NCBI RefSeq assembly: GCF_964340395.1 | Contig: NC_135551.1 | Coordinates: forward strand, 12,895,503-12,959,502 | Origin: Glandiceps talaboti | Lineage: Eukaryota > Hemichordata > Enteropneusta > Spengelidae | Reading direction: 5' to 3' | DNA: 64,000 nt | Shown here: one piece after another, positions 55,768-64,000 of the stretch | How the letters are laid out: each line of letters opens with the position of its first letter | How positions within the stretch are numbered: position 1 is the stretch's first letter | Made by a program: the position numbers and the translations under genes | Notes under the pieces: model-generated | Told to the model about the DNA's origin: nothing | The model's input: the letters and a program-made list of their open reading frames with translations, nothing else | The model's database searches: none

Positions 55768-56310
55768 CAGGAGATTTCGTCTTAGCTTGCAAATACCGTA
55801 TATCAAGATTAGAGATTGGTCACCAGCTTTCATGTTGAGATAGACAAAATAAAGATAACGCAGACATCCCTTTAATACAGTGTCTGCTCTGTATTTTTTG
55901 TTACATTTGTATTTGTTATTGTTATCATCGCAAAATACAGAGTAGACGCTGTGTAAGGGATGTTTGTGTGTTATCTTTATTGTGTCTACAGAGCAGACAC
56001 TGTGTAAGGGATGTTTGTGTGTTATCTGTATTGTGTCTACAGAGCAGACGCTGTGTAAGGGATGTTTGTGTGTTATCTTTATTGTGTCTACAGATCAGAC
56101 ACTGTGTAAGGGATGTTTGTGTGTTATCTTTATTGTGTCTACAAATCAGACACTGTGTAAGGGATGTTTGTGTGTTATCTGTATTGTGTCTACAGAGCAG
56201 ACACTGTGTAAGTGATGTTTGTGTGTTATCTTTATTGTGTCTATCTCAACAGAAACCTTGTGATCAGTCTCCTTATACATAGCATTTGCACGCTAAGATG
56301 AAATCTCCAG
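55768..56310. mobile_element. TA-flanked foldback element carrying 51 bp tandem repeats
   Basis: The left terminus CAGGAGATTTCGTCTTAGC and the complement of the right terminus, CTGGAGATTTCATCTTAGC, match, with TA dinucleotides at 55,766-55,767 and 56,311-56,312. The arms continue inward through TGTTGAGATAGACA.AATAAA and GATAAC.CA. The right arm is expanded into five to six 51 bp units (GAGCAGACACTGTGTAAGGG, ATGTTTGTGTGTTATCTTTA, TTGTGTCTACA). The left arm keeps one inverted unit. The repeat period is divisible by three, which keeps frames open without coding evidence. Confidence 0.78.
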
Positions 56311-56312
56311 TA

Positions 56313-57160
56313 ATGCCATAGTATCATTGCAAGTCCTTTTTTTTAAATGAATGATTTGGTCGATTTATTGAAACTACTTGGCTTTAACATCAGTTTTAAT
56401 GCACTTGTTCATTCTCCCCTAGAGATGTAAAAATTCCAGTGCCACTTATGTGGAATTATTAGGAAAAATAAAATAAACATAAAGAAAAGTTATGAGGTGA
56501 GTCTCTCCTTCAAACTTGTAGCAAATATCCTTTCCTCTCAATCAAACATTACAAATGCTATCACTCAAGACATATTACTCTGGAAGGAAAGCCAGGAAGG
56601 AGAAATGATGAGGAGTGAAAAAAGACATGCATATACCTGTCTGCTTTGTAAGTTAATATGGAAATTAGTACGAATAAATTACATAGGAGACCATCTTTAA
56701 AATACCAACACATAAAATACCTCCATGAACACAATGTAGCCTCTGGTAACATGGTATATTTGGACTCCAGGTACATCATCAGTAACAGTCACTTCCAGAT
56801 AATTCTATCAAGCTTTGGAAAGGACATTCAAACTAATATTTTCTGTTATTCCAGTCAGTTTTTTTGAATGCCATCTATTGCATGCAATTTAGGAAGGTTC
56901 AACTATATACATCCTGACACAGGTTCTGATCATAATCCAATTTAAAAGCACTTGAAATGTAAAACACATGTTTACAGTTATATTTTCAAATTTGATATTT
57001 ACAACTATCCTTTATTTACTATTAAATATCTAAAATTATTATTGTAGAATCAACACAAGTGTACAAATTCACAAGAAATTTGGACGGAATAGTTGCAAAT
57101 GAAAATTGAACTTGAATACAACAAGCTCCACAGTGAAATATCATGTAACTATAACGGCAC
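56313..57160. other. intergenic between convergent genes
   Basis: No gene seen. A minus-strand AATAAA near 57,012 could serve the CCDC83-like gene. Confidence 0.35.
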
Positions 57161-57165
57161 ATCAA

Positions 57166-57281
57166 TAGGGGTATACCCAATTATTGTGTTGTGCTTCATT
57201 TGGGGTATACCCAATTGTGTTGTGCTTCATTTTGGGGTATACCCAATTGTGTTGTGCTTCATTTTGGGGTATACCCAAACA
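57166..57281. repeat. 32 bp minisatellite x 3.5
   Basis: Copies of GGGGTATACCCAATTGTGTT followed by GTGCTTCATTTT. The GGGTATACCC core is a perfect 10 bp palindrome. Confidence 0.92.
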
Positions 57282-57483
57282 ATCTAGTGCATTCCTTTTT
57301 CACATTCTTCCTGTTTGTTCAGAGAGTGAATTGTGTCCTTGCATAAAACTCTTTACGGCACTTTCAAAAAACAAACTGTGGCGATCTTGTTACATGAACA
57401 CCAAAATCTTAGAAACTTCCTTGTGAAAGTGTTTTGAGTTCGTCAATTTTTTTTTTCTTTCTTCACATTTCACAATAAATAGA

Positions 57484-57657
57484 TTAAGTTTCAGTGACTA
57501 CTTGTTGAAGCATGTCCCTTGTTACAGGCCATTCATCTGGTGCCGAGGCTTTGGCGTCTGCTTCCTCTGCTGTCATTTTCTTAGGTGGATGTAAAGGTTT
57601 CTGTGTTCCTGTGATGCTTAGAAGTTTCAGTTCTAGAGGACCAAGCTTTAAAAAGTC
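57484..57657 (-). CDS. CCDC83-like, last exon
   Basis: 174 bp including TAA, acceptor CTGTACAG. It encodes DFLKLGPLELKLLSITGTQK, PLHPPKKMTAEEADAKAS and APDEWPVTRDMLQQVVTET. The GPLELKLL block is the best handle for identifying the family. Confidence 0.87.
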   Translation of the reverse strand, partial: DFLKLGPLELKLLSITGTQKPLHPPKKMTAEEADAKASAPDEWPVTRDMLQQVVTET

Positions 57658-60600
57658 CTGTACAGGAAGAAAAGACATAAAGTTTTTATTTTGTTTTGTT
57701 CACCTATGAGTTTGATTCGTTGTTATCTTTAGACAACCACCATAATATCTGAGGCATATAATGTCTACCAAAATATCTGTCCATAAATATTACATTGTAA
57801 CTTTCTGTCTGTACCAAATACAACTATCTATCATTGATACATATTACAAGTATTTTCTGTGACACTTTAACTAAATGGCAAAGTCAAAGGAAATAAATTT
57901 ACAATAGGGAACTTACAAACCCACCATGTTGAATGTTGCAATATGGGAAATGTGATAACAAATACTAATCAATTTGTATTGTAAACAATGTTGATACATT
58001 GTTTGTAACCACAAATAACCAATTCATAGTTACCCTGACCATTGTGGGAGGTTAATTTTATCAGTAGCTCCAGATTAGGTATTACAATAACCACAGATAA
58101 TACCATTGTACTTTGCATCTGAGCATGCTCAGTCTGGATTGCAAATTCCCTATTGGTTCAATTATAATGTCACTGCATAGCCTGTACTTTGGACACATTG
58201 GTGATCTTGGCTGTATGACAAGTTCATCAAATGATACATACGTTATAACACACACATAGAGTTCAAAGTTTTTAGCTTTCGATCTGTCTTGCTCGACAAT
58301 CCTCATCAGAATGACAATTTTCATAGTTACAGCTGACCACTAGGTGGCGGTATGATCAGCCGTTCATAAAAGTTTACATCTCTGTTACTTACATCATAGT
58401 CTTCGTCTTCAAGACTGAAATAATTATCTAGATATGCATCGGCGGCAGCTTTCTCTTCCTCCGTCAAATCATCATCACCATCGTAATCTTCATCATCCTG
58501 TACAACATCAACATCGCTACCGTCTTCTGATTCCTCCTCTACTGATGTAATAGAAAACACTTTCTGTTCCACAGCTCTCTGAGTGGCACTCTTTGGTCTT
58601 GATTTGCTGTGACTTGATGCCTCTATAGAAAGGAAATAAAAGTAATGGTAATTATTGGTTTGCAACGACTCTATGTACATACAAAGACATATGTACATAC
58701 ATAGGCCAACGGTACCGAATAAACGCTTGATTGATACAAAGACATATTATGCTCCTTACAATGTAATAGTAAACAGTGATTAGAAATAACAATGTATTGT
58801 TTTACAGCTAAAATGATGTAGGCTTGGTGTTTCACTCATGTAACATGACATTTAATACACACGCTTCTATAAATGCAAAAGAAATATTTTTTCCCCCACC
58901 TACGAAAGATGTCAGTATTTGGTGCATGCATGACTCTGTGTTCTGTAGGCTATCCACATTACTACTAAAGCAGCCATGTTGGATACTGACAACGTTGGTT
59001 GACCACCATACTATTATACTATTCTCATTCAGGGCCACTTGGATGCATGCCAAATGTGCTTTAAATTATATAACAACTGATATTTTCATGTCTTGACCAA
59101 TCAGATCTCTAGATTTGCATCATCAATATACAGGTGTAATATACTTAACTAGTAACATGTGTCATGCATCGATTGGCAAATGAATCATTTACCTGATCTA
59201 ACACTAGGGGGCGCTTCAATTGCAAACATTTTCTCTCCCGCATCTTCTTTGAAGTCTATTGCAGATAAATCCATTTCTAAGATACCATCTTCAATATTAT
59301 CATCATCTTCAAACTGAGTGAGGTAAAAGTTCCTGCATACATGATAAAAATAATGGCATTAAGTTGTGAGGTGAAAAAATACTCATTTCTGTTTCGAATT
59401 CCTTACGCTGAGTATACACATTGTTGCATTCTTGTGTATTTCTGCTCACACGTGTGTTTGCTGTAGCCAAGGCTATACATGCCCAGAGACATTGGCTATC
59501 TGACTTGACATACTGTCCTGGCTTATTGGAGTGTTCTGGTGAATGTTGTCACGTCTGCAGGTAATGGCCAAGTCTCTGGGCTAATAATAATAATCTTTAT
59601 TTATACTGGATAGTTCTTTAAGTAAAACTATATAAACACTTGTCTTCCAAGAAGTCCAGTGAGGGCCATCCCTCATGGGTTCAGTGTTAATGCAGGAGGA
59701 AACCGGAGTACCCGGGGAAACCTGCGTTGTTCAGTAGAGTCAAACTGAATGACACTCTTCTTACTTACAGCATGGTAAATTTAATCAAACCCTGAATGGA
59801 CTCGAACCCTGACCGCAGTGGTAAGAGGCAAGTGGTTTAACCACTCAGCCACCGACAACCAATGGCTATGTTTGCTAGAACTTCACTCAAAAGAAGAGGG
59901 TGGTCAACAGCTAATAGAAAACAGTGTGCATAAAGCAATCTGCCACTAAACTCTTTAGATTGTTTAAGTTTCTGAGAACTAGTGAAGAAAATTCCTGAAT
60001 GTAGTTCAAACACTGACAATGCTACAACTTTCACTTTGTTACTTAACATGAAAATGGTAACAACTTAGTCTGAAAGATACATTCGTTGTTTTCACTTTGT
60101 AATATGGGTAGCAAGTGGTTACATAAGTGGACCAATGACTGAAACTTTCAAACTACTGGTAGATGACAACTCACAGTAAACTGTATAAATTATATTTTAT
60201 TTGTGACAAATCTGTTGACTTACCTAGATATTTTTAAATCTTCTACTCTACATTCAAACAATCCACTCATAACTTGTAAATTTTCTTTCTCTAACTGCTC
60301 CACATACTCCTTGAGTTTCTCTGTCTCTTCTCTGTGAATAACAGCCTGTATCAAAATATAACAATATTATGGATATAAGAAATTGTAAACACTTCTAAAG
60401 TGGTCTTAGAGTCGTACTTACATATTGACATGTAAATAACAAAATCTTTTTATTTTAAATACAAAATCAGAAGACCTCAAGCATTGAGTATACCCCTTCA
60501 AGCTTAGTACATAAGTTATTGTACATAACAAAATATTTACAAAGAAATATTCAGTTACTACCAGTGCAGCTTCAAACTCAGTAAGTTTTTTTTTAAATCA

Positions 60601-63600
60601 TAACGTTTATGGATAGATGGAGCACTGAAGTGCTGTTGTATTTTACAAGATATGAAATGAGCACAAAATAGCGAAAGATTAGTACATGTAAATTGATCAG
60701 TTCTACTGTTAGACATTCAAATATTTATGTTTTATTGCTCATGTATGCATAAAATTTGTGTACAAAAACCATCACATTTTATTAAAGACTAAAGTCCAAA
60801 GATTCTATTACAGTTAATCACTTCACTTTCATCATTTACTGGTTCCTACTTCAGTCAGTCAGTTTGTTTGTTTGTTTGTTTGTTTTCTTTCTTTGATCTT
60901 ACCTCTTTCTTCAACCAATCATTGTCCATGACTTCCTGAGCACTCCACTTGTCAAGAGTTTTCATGGCTTTCTGTCGTATGAAGAAAACACATATCAGAA
61001 AATAATCACACTATGTTCCTTTACATCTCTTGAGTCTTAGGGCTTCTTTCACCTCAGTTCTTGAGTTTCTATCTCAGGCAACCATAATTTCAATAGACCA
61101 ACTTGCCAAAAATTACCCTCTTAAATGGTGCCTTATGTGACATGTGGTATAATCCCACAGATAGACATAAACCAATCATAATCTACCAATAGTCTTAGTT
61201 ACCCAGACCCACACAGGTAGGCTATCCTTCCCAGATTAGGTATTATTAAAAGAACAAATAATCTAGTCTTGGTTACCCAGACCCTTACAGGAAGTTTATC
61301 CTTCCTGTCACCCTAGATTAGGTATTACCACTACTACAAATAATCTAGTCTTGGTTACCCAGACCCTTACAGGAAGGTTATCCTTCATATCACCCCAGAT
61401 TAGGTATTACCACAACTACAAATAATCTAGTCTTGGTTACCCAGACCCTTACAGGAAGGCTATCCTTCTAATCACCCCAGATTAGGTATTACCACAACTA
61501 CAAATAATCTAGTCTTGGTTACCCACACCCTTGCAGGAAGTTTATCCTTCCTGTCTCCCCAGATTAGGTATTACCACAACTACAAATAATATAGTCTTAG
61601 TTACCCAGACCCTTACAGGAAGGCTATCCTTCCTGTCACCCCAGATTAGGTATTACCATAACTACAAATAATCTAGTCTTGGTTACCCAGACCCTTACAG
61701 GAAGGCTACCCTTCCAATCACCCCAGATTAGGTATTACCACAACTACAAATAATCTAGTCTTGGTTACCCAGACCCTTACAGGAAGGCTATCCTTCTAAT
61801 CACCCTAGATTAGGTATTACCACAACTACAAATAATCTAGTCTTGGTTACCCAGACCCTTACAGGAAGGCTATCCTTCTAATCACCCTAGATTAGGTATT
61901 ACCACAACTACAAATAATCTAGTCTTGGTTACCCAGACCCTTACAGGAAGGCTATCCTTCTAATCACCCTAGATTAGGTATTACCACAACTACAAATAAT
62001 TTGACAGCCCTTGTAATGGTCTAATGGATCAAGGTAAATATGAGAAAAGATATTTTTTTAACTTATTTATTTTAAGAAATATTTGATTTGATATTTCTTT
62101 TGGTCATTAGTTATTGCAGTATTCTACACTGACCTTCAGTGTCCATCATTCATTGGTACAATTGAAATTCCATGTTTTCTGAATTTGAATTCTGGGTTGT
62201 TGTTTGTTTTTTTTTGTATATTTGAAATTCTACATTTAGAGGAGAAAATCAACAGTATACTACAAAAAAGAGACTGAGAACAAAATGTTAATACTTACCT
62301 CTGATGCTATTTCTTTTTGTGAATTCAATTTTTCATCCGTTGTTTTTCCAATTTCAGATTTTGCCTTCTCTAATGTTTTTTCTAAATGGGCTGATGACAT
62401 AAAACAGCGCAAATTAAAGATATTTGTACAAGGGTAAAATAAAGTTATAGGGGGAAATGCAACATACATGTACAGTTACCAATTTATAAGTAAATGTTGA
62501 CCTTTAACCTTGCAGACATTATGGAACTCATGTTCTGATAGAGAAAAGAGTAAACTTAAGGTTATTTGAGTTAGTTGCAAATTTATAATTAGATGTTATT
62601 CCCCAATATATTTCTTCATTCGGCCAAGGAAAATACGAGTGAGTTAAGGGGCCCTTGTCACTACAACCCTTACGTCAGGAATATTTTCTGGATGAGTGAA
62701 GAAAAATATTGGGGAATAATATAACTATACCATTGCCAGTAATATAAAAACAAGATCGGGGGAAGTAATGACAATCTTGAGCATTTTGACTCATATTTCG
62801 AACACAGTAGAACCAATGGCGTAGACATGTGTTGTCGTGACATAGATGCACGGTGTTGTGACGTGGAACGACCAGCATATATATTCCATAGTTTTTGTTG
62901 AACCTGCCTGTTTGTGCATGGTATAATAAAGTGTATCATTCACTTACATTTCATTTCATCAAAGCTGCTTTGCATATCCACTAGCTCTTGTTCTAATATT
63001 CTAATTTGAGTAGCATGTTTATGCTGACCGTTGTTTTTGTACTCTTGCCAGATAGACACCTCCTTTCTGGTGTCTTCAAGTCTCTTGTCCAACAGCTTGA
63101 TTTGTTCACCCAAATCTGGAAAAGAATGTCACTTGAAACAATTAATCATAGTGTACAAGTGTACACATTGAGACCATCGATGGTAAAGACAAACAGATTG
63201 ACCAACAGACAGACAGACAGACTGACAGACATTAGCCCCTTCTACACGGCACTAAAAATCCTACCTGAGGTAGGATTCAGGATACTAGTAGTTTGAAGCC
63301 TGTGTAGACGCAAACGCATCCTGATCCTGTCCTGAAACCGTCCTGACTTCGGACACCTTTGAGAGGTTTCCTGAAACCCTCCTGACTTTGTCCTATGTAC
63401 TGTTAGGAGGGAACATACTCCGCAACGTTCCTATGTGTAGTTACAAATCTATCCTACCTCAGGTAGGACTTGGGACTGTCTCAGGTAGGACGACGTACAT
63501 GTAGATGGGGCTAATGTCCCCTCCCAGTACCTTCATCTATTCATCAAAATCTGAGGAATATTATACAAAAACTAACTTAAGTATAAGGTATTATATCACA

Positions 63601-64000
63601 CATTGTCACATTTGATGCATTTTACTTGATAATTTTATGTTAAACACAAACTTAACCATACATTTTTTTTTAGAAAGTGCTTGATCACCACTACGCCAAG
63701 GTGTCAGTAAAATGTCTAAATATTCTGGTTTAGTCTTCAAACATTTATTCTGGTCCTATTGATGATAAAGAGGAAGAGACGTACAAAAGGACAGACAAAC
63801 AAACAATTGTTATTGTGCATTGGTTTGGGGGAGGGGGAAGAATACACTGACTATATACATATATTTGAATTACGACTGTAGTACATATACTTGGTATTTG
63901 ATAAAAACAATTAAATAAACTTTTATTCTTACCAACTAATTTTTTCTCCTCTTCCTTGGCAACTCTCCAGTTTTCCTTCATGTTAGCTTCAACTTGTTCC
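57484..64000 (-). CDS. coiled-coil protein, CCDC83-like, C-terminal part
   Basis: Eight minus-strand exons join in frame: 63,933-64,000 (continues off the window), 62,948-63,115, 62,299-62,390, 60,903-60,971, 60,224-60,345, 59,193-59,332, 58,393-58,622 and 57,484-57,657. They give about 353 residues. The first five exons form a charged coiled coil (NWRVAKEEEKK; KLLDKRLEDTRKEVSIWQEY; HLEKTLEKAKSEIGK; EETEKLKEYVEQLEKEN). Then come SRNFYLTQF, an acidic tail (SDVDVVQDDEDYDGDDDLTE) and a conserved-looking end, GPLELKLLSITGTQKPLHPP ... EWPVTRDMLQQ. The W-x-E-Y-K coil plus the GPLELKLL end recalls vertebrate CCDC83, a sperm/cilium-associated protein of unclear biochemical role. The match is from memory and moderate. 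The N-terminus lies beyond 64,000. Confidence 0.85.
58393..58622 (-). CDS. CCDC83-like, seventh visible exon
   Basis: 230 bp, acceptor TTTCTATAG, donor GTAAGT. It encodes ASSHSKSRPKSATQRAVEQK and then a strongly acidic stretch with DGDDDLTEEEKAAADAYLDN. Low-complexity Asp/Glu content is high. Confidence 0.85.
59193..59332 (-). CDS. CCDC83-like, sixth visible exon
   Basis: 140 bp, acceptor TATGCAG, donor CAG/GTAAAT. It encodes NFYLTQFEDDDNIEDGILEM and DLSAIDFKEDAGEKMFAIEA followed by PPSVRS, the transition to the acidic tail. Confidence 0.85.
59583..59857 (-). mobile_element. tRNA-derived SINE (Meta/V-SINE-like core)
   Basis: The minus-strand head GTGGCTGAGTGGTTAAACCA contains a good A box, and GGTTCGAGTCC is a perfect B box, as in a Ser/Leu-type tRNA. 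The body includes AGGTTTCCCCGGGTACTCCG, a core I recall as widespread in metazoan SINEs. The 3' tail is (ATT)n. It is inserted in an intron of the CCDC83-like gene in the same orientation. Confidence 0.8.
60224..60345 (-). CDS. CCDC83-like, fifth visible exon
   Basis: 122 bp, acceptor GATACAG, donor CTAG/GTAAGT. It encodes AVIHREETEKLKEYVEQLEK and ENLQVMSGLFECRVEDLKIS, the last predicted coiled-coil segment. Confidence 0.85.
60903..60971 (-). CDS. CCDC83-like, fourth visible exon
   Basis: 69 bp, phase 0 at both ends. It encodes KAMKTLDKWSAQEVMDNDWL and KKE. Acceptor TACGACAG, donor GTAAGA. Confidence 0.82.
61185..62000. repeat. 82 bp minisatellite x 10
   Basis: Ten copies of TAATCTAGTCTTGGTTACCC, AGACCCTTACAGGAAGGCTA, TCCTTC, CACCC.AGATTAGGTATTAC and CACAACTACAAA start near 61,190, 61,264, 61,346, 61,428, 61,510, 61,591, 61,674, 61,756, 61,838 and 61,920. 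The last three are nearly identical. Located in the intron between the third and fourth visible CCDC83-like exons. Confidence 0.97.
62299..62390 (-). CDS. CCDC83-like, third visible exon
   Basis: 92 bp, acceptor TCATCAG, donor GAG/GTAAGT. It encodes HLEKTLEKAKSEIGKTTDEK and LNSQKEIASE. The upstream ATG in the same frame lies in the intron and is not a start. Confidence 0.82.
62590..62936. repeat. dispersed repeat, copy 2 (family of 10.8 kb)
   Basis: TTAGATGTTATTCCCCAATA at the left with an inverted partner AAAAATATTGGGGAATAATA at ~62,700. Then the same right half as at 10.8 kb (GTAGAACCA, GTAGACATG, GACGTGGAACGACCAG, CATGGTATAATA). It ends about 10 bp from the splice donor of a CCDC83-like exon. 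Confidence 0.75.
62948..63115 (-). CDS. CCDC83-like, second visible exon
   Basis: 168 bp, acceptor TTTTCCAG, donor T/GTAAGTG. It encodes LGEQIKLLDKRLEDTRKEVS, IWQEYKNNGQHKHATQIRIL and EQELVDMQSSFDEMK: coiled coil with an invariant-looking W-Q-E-Y-K. Confidence 0.85.
63228..63518. mobile_element. MITE with GACATTAGCCCC termini
   Basis: The left end GACATTAGCCCCTTCTACAC is the inverse of the right end TGTAGATGGGGCTAATGTC. The 291 bp interior contains further short palindromes (CCTACCTGAGGTAGG; TACCTCAGGTAGGA). It lies in an intron of the CCDC83-like gene. Confidence 0.72.
63933..64000 (-). CDS. CCDC83-like, first visible exon (cut by window edge)
   Basis: 68 bp in the window, donor TTG/GTAAGA. 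It encodes EQVEANMKENWRVAKEEEKK and LV, a charged helix. Confidence 0.8.

Noticed and set aside
55964-56282. Two overlapping 83-104 codon frames with Cys-rich repeats
   Set aside because: They arise from the 51 bp unit inside a foldback element, both phases are open equally, and no homology is recognised.
58082-58324. 80-codon minus-strand frame beside a CCDC83-like exon
   Set aside because: It lies in an intron of that gene. The spliced product goes from the exon ending at 58,393 directly to 57,657 in frame, so this frame is not needed.
59806-59857. Possible tRNA-Ser/Leu gene on the minus strand
   Set aside because: A and B boxes are good, but the body continues into a SINE core, the acceptor stem is not closed and an (ATT)n tail follows. 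It is a SINE head.

Overview
The window looks like genomic DNA of an invertebrate animal. It is AT-rich, its protein-coding genes are split by GT-AG introns, and the intergenic and intronic DNA is full of foldback elements, SINE/LINE remnants, minisatellites and CATA/TG microsatellites. The proteins (alpha-arrestin, TRMT2B, a ciliary-type coiled-coil protein, GLYAT-like acyltransferases) fit a marine deuterostome or lophotrochozoan. I cannot name the species from sequence alone. No bacterial, viral or CRISPR feature was found.

Layout. (1) 1-14,845: no supported gene; mobile-element and repeat relics, including a 1.03 kb hAT-like element (9,503-10,531) and a TA-flanked foldback element (12,616-13,029). 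(2) 14,845-36,117: a tandem array of about nine ~2.4 kb units on the minus strand. Eight units carry an intact single-exon 282-283 aa GLYAT-like GNAT acyltransferase ORF, and one unit has lost the ORF by a precise internal deletion. Each complete unit also has a 5'UTR exon and a ~188 bp intron ending 5 bp before the ATG; five have a TATA box that two ORF-bearing units and the deleted one have lost. The array is a mosaic: two genes are identical in protein, another pair differs by one silent base, one gene is a chimaera, and a ~390 bp inverted-repeat element with a 10 bp target duplication is present in six units and absent (empty site) in two. (3) 36,118-41,405: LINE 3' end, amplified tRNA-like sequence, a large CATA microsatellite and a 71 bp minisatellite. 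(4) 41,406-48,721: plus-strand alpha-arrestin (ARRDC family) gene, six exons visible, first exon(s) not found. (5) 48,722-53,186: 3' flank with minisatellites and a LINE remnant. (6) 53,187-54,521: three 3'-terminal exons of a TRMT2B-like tRNA/rRNA m5U methyltransferase; upstream exons not found. (7) 57,484-64,000: the last eight exons of a minus-strand coiled-coil gene, CCDC83-like, convergent with TRMT2B and running off the right edge.

The single-copy genes have no evident functional link. The most notable observations are the acyltransferase array, with its promoter and cofactor-loop variation, and the minisatellite before the first visible arrestin exon. Its 69-71 bp unit is a copy of that exon's own 3' splice site and coding start.
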